A stretch of DNA of 64,000 nucleotides from Geitlerinema sp. BBD 1991-9 (lineage in GTDB: Bacteria; Cyanobacteriota; Cyanobacteriia; Cyanobacteriales; Geitlerinemataceae), in the NCBI GenBank assembly GCA_001657325.1, contig LWRO01000008.1, positions 62,001-126,000 of the forward strand, in the 5' to 3' direction. Positions within the stretch are counted from its first letter, which is position 1. Every line of letters starts with the position of its first letter. The position numbers and the translations under genes are program-made. This document shows, piece by piece, positions 56,564 to 64,000 of the stretch. A model generated the notes under the pieces. It made no database searches, was not told the DNA's origin, and saw nothing but the letters and a program-made list of their open reading frames with translations.

Positions 56564-57631
56564 ATGACTTGGTGGCAAAAGCTAAAAACCAATCTTCTCG
56601 CCCGCTTGGGAGCGTCGATCTTGGCGTTTTTCTATGTCATCGTCATCGGAGCCGGTTTTTTTGCCCCTTACGATCCCATCGATGACATTCAAAAAGACGG
56701 ATCGCTGCTGCCCCCGACCCCCATTTACTGGTTCGACGAAGATAAAAACTTTATCGGCCCCCACGTCTACCCGGTCAAACAGGGGCCGACGGATTTAGCG
56801 ACGGGGAAACGAGAACTGCAAATCGATCGAACGTCGCCTTCTCCCATTCGCCTGTTGGTCAAAGGCTCCCCCTATCGCCTTCTCGAGATCGTACCGGGAA
56901 ACGTTCACCTGTTGGGTACGGTGGGGGAAGGCAAAATCAATCTTTTGGGAACTGACGAACAAGGGCGCGATCAGTTCAGTCGGTTGGTATTCGGCGGACA
57001 AGTCAGCTTGTTTATCGGTTTAGTAGGAATCGCCATTTCGTTCCCCATCGGACTGCTCGTTGGCGGTATTTCCGGTTACTTTAGCGGTTGGGTCGATACG
57101 GGACTGATGCGTTTGGTCGAAGTGTTGATGACCATTCCCGGCGTGTATCTGCTCGTGGCGTTAGCATCGATCTTACCGGCCGGATTGTCGAGCGCCCAAC
57201 GATTTTTGCTCATCGTCACGATTATTTCGTTTATCCGCTGGGCGGGTTTGGCGCGGGTGATTCGAGGCCAGGTTCTCTCAATTAAGGAACAGGAATTCGT
57301 TCAAGCGGCGCGATCGATGGGAGCCAATCCCCTTTACATCATCGTGCGCCACGTGTTACCGCAAACGGCAACTTATACGATTGTTGCGGCAACTTTGGCA
57401 ATTCCCGGTTTTATCGTGGCCGAGTCAGTTCTGAGTTCGATTGGTTTGGGCATTCAGCAACCCGATCCCTCTTGGGGAAATTTGCTCGCCAACGCCACCA
57501 ACCCCTCAATTTTAGTCTTCCAACCCTGGCTCGTCTGGCCGCCTGCTGCTCTCATCGTCCTAACAGTACTCTCGTTTAACCTCCTCGGCGATGGTTTACG
57601 GGATGCCCTCGATCCCAGAAGTTTGAGATGA
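56564..57631 (+). CDS. Peptide/nickel-type ABC transporter permease (DppC/OppC family)
   Basis: 355 residues. One N-terminal helix (LGASILAFFYVIVIGAGFFAPYDP), a ~115-residue soluble insertion, then the permease core beginning LLGTDEQGRDQFSRLVFGGQVS. The EAA-type loop is QAARSMGANPLYIIVRHVLPQ. The C-terminus FNLLGDGLRDALDPR is typical. It imports or exports peptides or similar substrates with a DppB-like partner, two ATPases and a binding protein, none of which are adjacent; scattered arrangement is common in cyanobacteria. Confidence 0.9.
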   Translation: MTWWQKLKTNLLARLGASILAFFYVIVIGAGFFAPYDPIDDIQKDGSLLPPTPIYWFDEDKNFIGPHVYPVKQGPTDLATGKRELQIDRTSPSPIRLLVKGSPYRLLEIVPGNVHLLGTVGEGKINLLGTDEQGRDQFSRLVFGGQVSLFIGLVGIAISFPIGLLVGGISGYFSGWVDTGLMRLVEVLMTIPGVYLLVALASILPAGLSSAQRFLLIVTIISFIRWAGLARVIRGQVLSIKEQEFVQAARSMGANPLYIIVRHVLPQTATYTIVAATLAIPGFIVAESVLSSIGLGIQQPDPSWGNLLANATNPSILVFQPWLVWPPAALIVLTVLSFNLLGDGLRDALDPRSLR

Positions 57632-57635
57632 GGCG

Positions 57636-60600
57636 TTAGAGAGGGTTATCCGTGTTTTCAACCTCTCCCCACCTCCCCACCGCTTCGTCTCCCCACTGTC
57701 TCTTCTCCTTATCGTTCCACGCCTCGATGGCTTTCGTAGCCGTATCGGCATCCAGGGGACGAGCAAAAAAATAGCCTTGTCCGAAACGACAGCCGAGGAA
57801 TTTCAGTCGATCGAACTGCCGTTTGGTTTCGATGCCTTCTGCAACCGTACTCATACCCAGCTGAATTGCGAGGTTGAGAATGGCTTGTACGATGCCGAGA
57901 TTTTCGTTGGTTCGATCGAGGGGACTGACGAACGATCGATCGACTTTCAGCGTATTGATGGGAAACCGTTGCAGGTAACTCAAACAGGAATATCCCGTGC
58001 CGAAGTCATCAATGCTGAGTTCGACGCCGCGAGTTCGCAACTGTTTCAAGACCGCCAGAATCGCTTCCCGGTCTTCCATGAGTATACTTTCCGTAATTTC
58101 GAGTTTCAAACAAGCACCGGGCAGTTGCGTCCGGGCTAAAACCCGATCGACTCGCTCGAGAAACTCCGGTTCTTCAAGTTGCTTACCAGACAAGTTCACA
58201 CTCACGTGGAGCAGTGGCGACAGGGGAAACTGTTTGCGCCAAAGACAAAGCTGTTGACAGGCTTCTTCTAAAATCCACTCTCCCAACGGCACGATCGCCC
58301 CGGTTTCCTCCGCCACTGGAATGAACTCAACGGGAGAAATCATGCCGCGTCTCGGGTGTTGCCAACGAATTAAAGCTTCAAAACCCACCAGGTGTCCAGT
58401 TTGCAAACAAACAATCGGCTGGTAGTGAACGCGAAATTCACTCGTTTTCAAGATGCGTGACGAGGGCGAAGCTACAATCGATACCGCCTGTTGGCGTTCG
58501 ATCGAAACGAATCTCGAAAGTGTCGTTCCGTTCAATCGATCGACGGCGTGCCACAACTCCGTTTCCAAACCCAACCGCGCCATGGCCCGCTCGTGCATGG
58601 CTCGATCGAACACTTCGTACCGAGCCTTTCCTCGCTCTTTCGCTCGGTACATCGCAATGTCAGCATCCCGCAACACCTCGACAGATTGTCGGTATCCTGT
58701 GGAACTGAGCGCGATGCCGATGCTGACCGTCGTGAACATCTCGTGACCGTCGAATTCAAAGGGCGGCAGTAAGGTTTTCTGGATGCGCCGTGCCACTCGC
58801 GTTGCCTCTTCCGGACTGTCGAGATCGTCGAGCAAGATGCTGAACTCGTCACCGCCCAACCGTGCCACGGTGTCGGAGGTACGCAGGCAATTTTCCAGGC
58901 GACGAGCGACTTCAACCAGGAGTCGATCTCCGGCAATATGGCCGACGCTTTCGTTGACGATCTTAAATCGATCGAGATCGATAAACAGCACGGCAAACAG
59001 GTAATTCGTGCGACGTTTGGCGTGGCGGATAGCTTGGTCGAGTCGATCGACGAATAGCGTGCGGTTTGGCAATCCCGTCAGTGCGTCGTGGAGCGCATCG
59101 TAACGGAGCTGTTCTTCGACTTGTTTTCGATCGGTAATGTTGCGAACGATGGCGATCGCTTGGTCTTGCGAAATTGGCATCAAGCGGCCTTCATAATGTT
59201 GTAACCCCGACTGTATCGGTAGCGTATATTCTAAAGTGACTAATTGTTGCGTTGCGAGTACTTTCTGGATAGCTCGATCGAACTGCTGGGCGATCTCAGT
59301 CGGAAAAATTTTGTCGAAGGATTGGTTGAGAAATTGTTCGGGGGGAACGAAGAATTGCGTACAGCAACCAGCTTGGTAGTCGATAATTTGACCGGTGCTG
59401 TCAACCCGAAAAAATAAATCCGGCACGGCTGAGAAAATTGCCCGTAACTGCGCGTTGTTCTGGCGCAATTGCTCTTCCATTTGTTTGCGTTCGGTAATAT
59501 CGATCGCCGTTCCTAGAATTTGCTTCGGTTGTCCTTCGATCGTGCGCGTCAGCACGATTTCCCAGGAGTGCCACCAACGCCATCGATATCGATCCGGCTG
59601 GTTTTTCAGGCGAAACTCGTTTTCGAGAATTTCCCCATCTTCTGCCGTTTCGATGCGTTCGTACAACGATTGAAGGGTCGGAATATCGTCGGGATGAAGA
59701 TACTCTTGAAGCTCGATTCCCATCGGTGTGAAACGCCATTCCCCTGTAGATTCGTTGTCATCGATCCCAAAAAAGTGCTTGGCTTGGCGATTGGCGTAAA
59801 TGATTTGCTGAGTTTCCAGATCGAGAATGCGGATGAAGTTGGGAGCCAAATCGGCAATTTGTTCCAAGAGATGCTGGCTCTGTTGTCGGGCCGCCTCAGC
59901 CGAACGGCAATCGGTGATATCCCGTAATAGGATGGCGTAAGCGGGTCGATCTTTCCATTGAATGGAAATCGCTTTCATCTGACTGATGTTCAAACGTCCG
60001 TTTGTGGCCAGCATTTCGACTTCCGTGGAAAGATTGTCGGCAATGGGAACGCCCAACTCGTGTCCGACGAGTGCGGAAACGGATCGATCGAACAATTTAG
60101 CCGCAGCGGGATTGGCAAATTGTACGCATCCACTCCGATCGACGACGAGAATCCCTTCTGAAATACCATTGACGAACGTGTCGAGTTGTTTTTCTCGTTC
60201 TCGAACCCTCTGTTCCATTTGTCTAACATCGCTTCGATCGAGACGGATACTGACAAATTTCACGTCACCGATCCCCGATAACGGGATTCGAGTTTCTCGC
60301 GTCCAACCTCGACCTCGATCGGGATATTGGCTGCAATATTCCACTGTGACGGGGTGGAAGAGCGCCGCAGCAGCGTTCACTTCCTGCAAAACGCGAGATC
60401 GATCGTCGGGACAAATTGTATCGAGCCAGGTTGCGCCCCCTGTCTTCGATCTCCACGCGCGGTTCTTGAAGTCAACACATCCCTTTGCATCGAGTGTGGC
60501 AATTTCGATCGGCAGTGCATCGAATAGGGCATAGAGATCGATGGACTCGTTCTTGTTTCGATCGGTTTGCGGTTGTTCGATCGCAAACGCCCACCGACCG

Positions 60601-60674
60601 ATACGATGGCAACAGAAGCGTAGAAATTTCGCAAGCAAAGAACGATTGCGGAATCGATGTTGGGTTTTAGACAT
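57636..60674 (-). CDS. PAS-GGDEF-EAL cyclic-di-GMP turnover protein
   Basis: 1012 residues, soluble. Four PAS-like domains lie at ~45-155, ~165-265, ~270-400 and ~405-520 (for example GISEGILVVDRSGCVQFANP and VPDLFFRVDSTGQIIDYQAG). Next is an intact GGDEF motif (RLGGDEFSILLDD) with DALTGLPNRTLF, and an intact EAL domain (VGFEALIRWQHPRRG, IDDFGTGYSCLSYL, NTLKVDRSFV). About 35 extra residues (GTTLSRFVSIERQQAVSIV) separate GGDEF and EAL. It may make and/or degrade c-di-GMP in response to PAS signals. Confidence 0.92.
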   Translation of the reverse strand: MSKTQHRFRNRSLLAKFLRFCCHRIGRWAFAIEQPQTDRNKNESIDLYALFDALPIEIATLDAKGCVDFKNRAWRSKTGGATWLDTICPDDRSRVLQEVNAAAALFHPVTVEYCSQYPDRGRGWTRETRIPLSGIGDVKFVSIRLDRSDVRQMEQRVREREKQLDTFVNGISEGILVVDRSGCVQFANPAAAKLFDRSVSALVGHELGVPIADNLSTEVEMLATNGRLNISQMKAISIQWKDRPAYAILLRDITDCRSAEAARQQSQHLLEQIADLAPNFIRILDLETQQIIYANRQAKHFFGIDDNESTGEWRFTPMGIELQEYLHPDDIPTLQSLYERIETAEDGEILENEFRLKNQPDRYRWRWWHSWEIVLTRTIEGQPKQILGTAIDITERKQMEEQLRQNNAQLRAIFSAVPDLFFRVDSTGQIIDYQAGCCTQFFVPPEQFLNQSFDKIFPTEIAQQFDRAIQKVLATQQLVTLEYTLPIQSGLQHYEGRLMPISQDQAIAIVRNITDRKQVEEQLRYDALHDALTGLPNRTLFVDRLDQAIRHAKRRTNYLFAVLFIDLDRFKIVNESVGHIAGDRLLVEVARRLENCLRTSDTVARLGGDEFSILLDDLDSPEEATRVARRIQKTLLPPFEFDGHEMFTTVSIGIALSSTGYRQSVEVLRDADIAMYRAKERGKARYEVFDRAMHERAMARLGLETELWHAVDRLNGTTLSRFVSIERQQAVSIVASPSSRILKTSEFRVHYQPIVCLQTGHLVGFEALIRWQHPRRGMISPVEFIPVAEETGAIVPLGEWILEEACQQLCLWRKQFPLSPLLHVSVNLSGKQLEEPEFLERVDRVLARTQLPGACLKLEITESILMEDREAILAVLKQLRTRGVELSIDDFGTGYSCLSYLQRFPINTLKVDRSFVSPLDRTNENLGIVQAILNLAIQLGMSTVAEGIETKRQFDRLKFLGCRFGQGYFFARPLDADTATKAIEAWNDKEKRQWGDEAVGRWGEVENTDNPL

Positions 60675-61149
60675 AGGTTGAGAGGCCGACGCTCGACTCG
60701 ATCGATAGGCCGGAAATGCAAATATAGTTCTATTTTCTCGAAAGTCCGTAGCAAACGAGTGGGGATCGCGCCTAAAAACCTAAAATGCTGAAGGGTACGC
60801 ACCGCGAACAGTAATGGTGTCGGGGCATTCCAACATTGTAAAATTTTTCCTAACTTCCTTTTGCAGCGAGGAAGTGGAAATTTTGGGGATCTATAGCGCG
60901 TTCAAATGACTCGTAACTGCTCGACTCGTTGACAACCCTATCGCGCAGAAATCTGGACTCAAAAGATTCGACTTCAGTACAATTACGGAATCGATCTCCT
61001 ATCTTCTCTCTTAGTGTCTTAGTAATCGGCGATCTCTTCGATAAGGTATTTTTCCTCAGTCGCGCTGTACGCTCCAATAAGGTACGCCTCCATAAAGTAC
61101 GTTTCCCAATTCTCTCGAGGTTTAGCGTAACGGTTCGGGAAATGCTTTA
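60675..61149. other. Spacer between the GGDEF-EAL gene and nrtS
   Basis: No gene or clear structure recognised. A short GGTACGCCTCCATAAAGTACG stretch near 61080 has a direct AAGTACG/AAGGTACG repeat. Confidence 0.4.
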
Positions 61150-61389
61150 TTAAATCGAGCGTTGACGGCTAGTATATTGCCCGTGTATGTTAACTGCATA
61201 GGGAACGAGATAGGTTAATACACCTGAAATCCATCGATCGACAGTCATTTTTCGCTTCACCAATGCTGTACCGTGGTTGATGCTAAAGAGGATCGTTTCC
61301 ACAATTAAAGCAACGCAAATGGCGGTCGGTCTGAAGTCTCGATCGATCGGTGCTGCAAAAAACGAATTTTGTTTGGAAGGTTGAGACAT
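61150..61389 (-). CDS. nrtS: NrtS-type nitrate/nitrite transporter
   Basis: 79 residues. The family signature is clear: TAICVALIVETILFSINHGTAL (first helix), KRKMTVDRWISGVLTYLVPY (second helix) and VNIHGQYTSR. NrtS is a small two-helix protein shown in marine cyanobacteria to take up nitrate and nitrite. It adds combined-nitrogen use to this nif-containing neighbourhood. No ribosome-binding site is obvious before the ATG. Confidence 0.88.
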   Translation of the reverse strand: MSQPSKQNSFFAAPIDRDFRPTAICVALIVETILFSINHGTALVKRKMTVDRWISGVLTYLVPYAVNIHGQYTSRQRSI

Positions 61390-61414
61390 TTAAGATATTT
61401 TGTATGACTAAAAG

Positions 61415-61876
61415 TTAGCTTGGCGATCGACAATTGCGAATCCATTGACGCAACAATTTTAATAACTCGATTTCACCGATTTCTAAGCTTTTCTGTGAAA
61501 ATCTCGCCAAATCGGGAGGGAGATCGCTTTGTAGATCGATCGATCGTTTGACTTGAATTTTTGAGGCATTTTGAACGTAATAACAATGACCCGGTTCAAT
61601 ACCTTTTTTCTTGGCCGATTGTCGCAACGTTGTCGAACCGGCACTTCAAATTTCAAGATTCAATTCTTCTGCCAGTGCAAAAACAAATCGATCGAACTGA
61701 ATCTTATACTGCTCGTGTTCGTAAAGTGGCGTCGTAATTTCCAACGTACACCCATCATATGCAAAGCGAGAACGGCGCTGTTCCCCCGTTTCCGATAACA
61801 ACGCCTCGAACGTCTTCCAAGTAATGTTCTGAAGTACCGTCCGCTGTTCTCCCGGTGTCGTCAGTGAAACAACCAT
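61415..61876 (-). pseudogene. Decayed Uma2-family (DUF820) nuclease gene
   Basis: Reading from ATG 61876, VVSLTTPGEQRTVLQNITW and FEALLSETGEQRRSRFAYDG start a Uma2 protein. The frame then meets TGA at 61648-61646 where CGA is expected (LEI-stop-SAGSTTLRQSAKK), so one base change broke it. Past that, in the same frame, QVKRSIDLQSDLPPDLA jumps straight to a C-terminal GEIELLKLLRQWIRNC, so the ~80-residue catalytic core is deleted. Uma2 proteins are PD-(D/E)xK nucleases greatly expanded in cyanobacteria. Confidence 0.85.
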
Positions 61877-62031
61877 CGCGAACCTATCTATGAATAACAA
61901 ATGAGGGGAGATAAGATGATGAGATAAGATGATGAGGTGAGAAGGGAGTGAGGAACAAAAACGCTACGGGTGAGTTTTCCCCACCCTTGTACTTCACGCT
62001 TCACTTCTCACACTTCACTCTTCACGGTCAA

Positions 62032-63294
62032 TTAGCCCATGATATTTTTAAAAAACGAGATCGTGTCTTTTAATGCCGCAACAAATCGATCGATCTCTTC
62101 TCGAGTATTGTAAAAATACAAACTCGCCCGCGCCGTTGAAGATTGCCCTAAAATTTTATGCAACGGTTGCGTGCAGTGATGCCCCGTGCGAATGGCAATT
62201 CCCGCCTCGTCCAACAGTGCAGAAAGGTCGTTGGCATGAACGTCAGCGGAAGTAAATGCCACCAAAGCCGCCCGTCCGCTGCCATCCGCCTGGGGTTTCG
62301 GCCCGTACATCGTAATTCCCGGAACCGAAGCCATCTTCTCGAACAAATACCGACACAACTCGTGTTCGTACTGGGCAATTTTATCCATGCCGAGACTTGT
62401 TAAATAATCCACCGCCGCACCGAGGGCAATGGCTTCGCCAATGGCAGGTGTTCCCGCCTCGAACTTATGAGGCAGTTCCGCATACGTCGAAGACTCTAAA
62501 TCCACCTCAGCGATCATCTCACCGCCCCCCAAAAATGGCGGCATCGCCTCCAATATATCGAGTTTGCCATATAAGAAACCGATGCCCGTTGGCGCACACA
62601 TCTTATGTCCCGACGCAACGAGCCAATCACAGCCGATCTCGCGCACGTCAACGTTCATGTGCGGTACGCTTTGACAGGCATCGATTAGAACCTTGGCACC
62701 TCGCTGATGTGCTAGTTCGGTAATTTCCCGAACGGGATTAATGCAGCCGAGGGCGTTAGAAACGTGAACCACAGAAACCAGTTTTGTTTTATCCGACAGC
62801 AGCGTTTGATACTGCTCGAAATCAAATTCTTGCGTTTCCGTCAGTTCGACAAACTTCAAAACTGCACCCGTGCGTTGTGCCACGAACTGCCAAGGAACGA
62901 GGTTGCTGTGGTGTTCCATGACCGAAAGAATAATTTCATCTCCCGGTTTTAGGGTGTTCGTTCCCCAGGAATAGGCGACTAAGTTAATGGCTTCGCTGGC
63001 ATTGCGAGTGAAGATGATTTCGTTGCGGGAAGCCGCGTTGACGAAGGCCGCGACTTTATCCCGCGTCGCTTCGTAGCTTTCAGTCGCGCGAACGCTCAGG
63101 GTGTGAACGCCTCGGTGAACGTTGGAGTTGTCGTGTTGGTAGTATCGATCGAGGGCTTCGATGACAGCCTGTGGTTTTTGAGCCGTTGCTGCGTTATCGA
63201 GATAAACCAAGGGTTTTCCGTGAACCTCCTGATGCAAAATCGGGAAGTCGTCGCGGACTCGATCGGCAAGGGTTTTTTCGGTGGCAAGAGTCAT
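62032..63294 (-). CDS. sufS: Cysteine desulfurase SufS
   Basis: 420 residues. Group II desulfurase: PLP lysine in [18 protein letters not shown], catalytic cysteine in [16 protein letters not shown]-terminal [19 protein letters not shown] and [18 protein letters not shown]. It supplies sulfur to the SufBCD scaffold in the main cyanobacterial Fe-S pathway. It follows sufD on the same strand with a 93-base gap, the end of a sufBCDS operon. Confidence 0.96.
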   Translation of the reverse strand: MTLATEKTLADRVRDDFPILHQEVHGKPLVYLDNAATAQKPQAVIEALDRYYQHDNSNVHRGVHTLSVRATESYEATRDKVAAFVNAASRNEIIFTRNASEAINLVAYSWGTNTLKPGDEIILSVMEHHSNLVPWQFVAQRTGAVLKFVELTETQEFDFEQYQTLLSDKTKLVSVVHVSNALGCINPVREITELAHQRGAKVLIDACQSVPHMNVDVREIGCDWLVASGHKMCAPTGIGFLYGKLDILEAMPPFLGGGEMIAEVDLESSTYAELPHKFEAGTPAIGEAIALGAAVDYLTSLGMDKIAQYEHELCRYLFEKMASVPGITMYGPKPQADGSGRAALVAFTSADVHANDLSALLDEAGIAIRTGHHCTQPLHKILGQSSTARASLYFYNTREEIDRFVAALKDTISFFKNIMG

Positions 63295-63387
63295 GTTTGG
63301 GCTTCGGCGCAGGAATTTTGCGTTCTACATTGTCAGACTACAGTTTCAGATTAGCGAGAAAAGGGACCTGTTCCTACTATTTCGACG

Positions 63388-63999
63388 CTATAATTCGACC
63401 CGACACGCCACACATTGCGCCATCGTTTTTTGCAGGGAGGCAACGGGAACGTCTTGCAGGATTTCGGCAGCGAAGGCATCGACGAGTAAGTTTTCGCTCG
63501 TGGCTTTGTCTAAGCCGCGACTTTGCAGGTAAAACACTTCGTCCGCTTCGAGTTGACTCACAGTTGCCCCGTGGCTGCACTTGACGTTATCGGCGACGAT
63601 CTCCAATTGCGGTTTGGTGTTGACTCGCGCCTTTGGAGACAGCAGTAGGTTTCGGTTGAGTTGGTTGGCGTTCGTCATCTGCGCTGCTTGGGGAACGACG
63701 ATGCGACCGTTGAAGACAGCGTGTGCTTTGTGGTCTACGATGCACTTGTGAAGCTGATTCGTCGTCCCGTTGGGGTGGTTGTGGACGATCGTGCTGTGCG
63801 TGTCTGCAACCTGGGTTTTCCCGATGAGGGTCAATCCGTTTAGGTTGGTATCAGTACCCTCTCCAACGTGAAAAACCTCGAGATTGTGTCGGGACAGTTT
63901 CGCCCCCAAGGTTAAAGCCGTGCAGCGATAGCGACTGTTCCGCGCTTGGGTGACAGCAGTTTTACCAATGTGAAAGGCGGTACCGTTGTCTCGTTGCAG
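63388..63999 (-). CDS. sufD: Fe-S assembly protein SufD, C-terminal part (partial at window edge)
   Basis: About 203 C-terminal residues; the frame continues beyond the window. The SufBD core is seen: TAFHIGKTAVTQARNSRYRC, ALTLGAKLSRHNLEVFHVGEG, THSTIVHNHPNGTTNQLHKC, AHAVFNGRIVVPQAAQMTNA and LEIVADNVKCSHGATVSQLE. SufD works with SufB and SufC to build clusters. The C-terminus has FYLQSRGLDKATSENLLVDAF. Confidence 0.93.
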   Translation of the reverse strand: MQRDNGTAFHIGKTAVTQARNSRYRCTALTLGAKLSRHNLEVFHVGEGTDTNLNGLTLIGKTQVADTHSTIVHNHPNGTTNQLHKCIVDHKAHAVFNGRIVVPQAAQMTNANQLNRNLLLSPKARVNTKPQLEIVADNVKCSHGATVSQLEADEVFYLQSRGLDKATSENLLVDAFAAEILQDVPVASLQKTMAQCVACRVEL

Positions 64000-64000
64000 G

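Overview
The window is a cyanobacterial chromosome segment. Evidence: a high-light-inducible protein, the ferredoxin:thioredoxin reductase variable chain, LrtA-type hibernation factor, a CBS-CP12 fusion, a ModBC fusion, NrtS, the nif regulator CnfR, and a very high density of GATCGA/CGATCG words (HIP-like) in genes and spacers. The nif gene order, CnfR and an uninterrupted nifD suggest a non-heterocystous, probably filamentous, diazotroph that fixes N2 at low oxygen. That lifestyle is inference.

Layout. 1-17.8 kb is housekeeping and regulatory: end of an RTX protein, anti-sigma kinase, Uup-like ABC-F ATPase, copper P-type ATPase with a small partner, alpha/beta hydrolase, ftrV, PP2C phosphatase, NfeD plus SPFH pair, hli, hybrid histidine kinase, lipB, lrtA and a Rieske oxygenase. 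18.0-24.8 kb is a five-gene operon read as an NTP-dependent ternary conflict system: EAD1-trypsin protease, three-TM protein, EAD1-VMAP adaptor, MoxR AAA+ ATPase, and a vWA protein with a C-terminal FGE-like (C-type-lectin-fold) domain. The last ~40 codons of the FGE domain look like a diversity-generating-retroelement variable region; no reverse transcriptase or template repeat was recognised in the window. 25-29.9 kb carries a transglutaminase-like protein, AmrS and a serralysin-type RTX metalloprotease.

30-53 kb is the nitrogen-fixation island. nifV is on the minus strand, divergent from nifB-fdxN-nifS-nifU-nifH-nifD-nifK-nifEN(fused)-nifX-DUF269-DUF683-nifW-fdxB-modA-modBC(fused)-ArsC-like-CBS/CP12-modD-cnfR. 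Together these supply the nitrogenase, FeMo-cofactor assembly (NifB, NifV, NifEN, NifX), Fe-S supply (NifS, NifU), electron carriers, molybdate import and the transcriptional activator. 53-64 kb holds an orphan phosphorothioation-associated methyltransferase, a peptide-type ABC permease, a PAS-GGDEF-EAL protein, nrtS, a decayed Uma2 gene, sufS and the end of sufD.

The spacers hold at least three small repeat families. Family A is a ~100-bp MITE with 12-bp terminal inverted repeats (GGGTGCATCTCA) and 8-bp target duplications. Family B is a ~70-bp imperfect hairpin with GGTGCGT/ACACACCCTAC ends; two copies lie in the nifD-nifK and nifK-nifEN gaps, and two of its four copies sit between large direct duplications. 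Family C is the GGGGCGAACGG palindrome. I recognised no tRNA, rRNA, CRISPR array or complete IS element.
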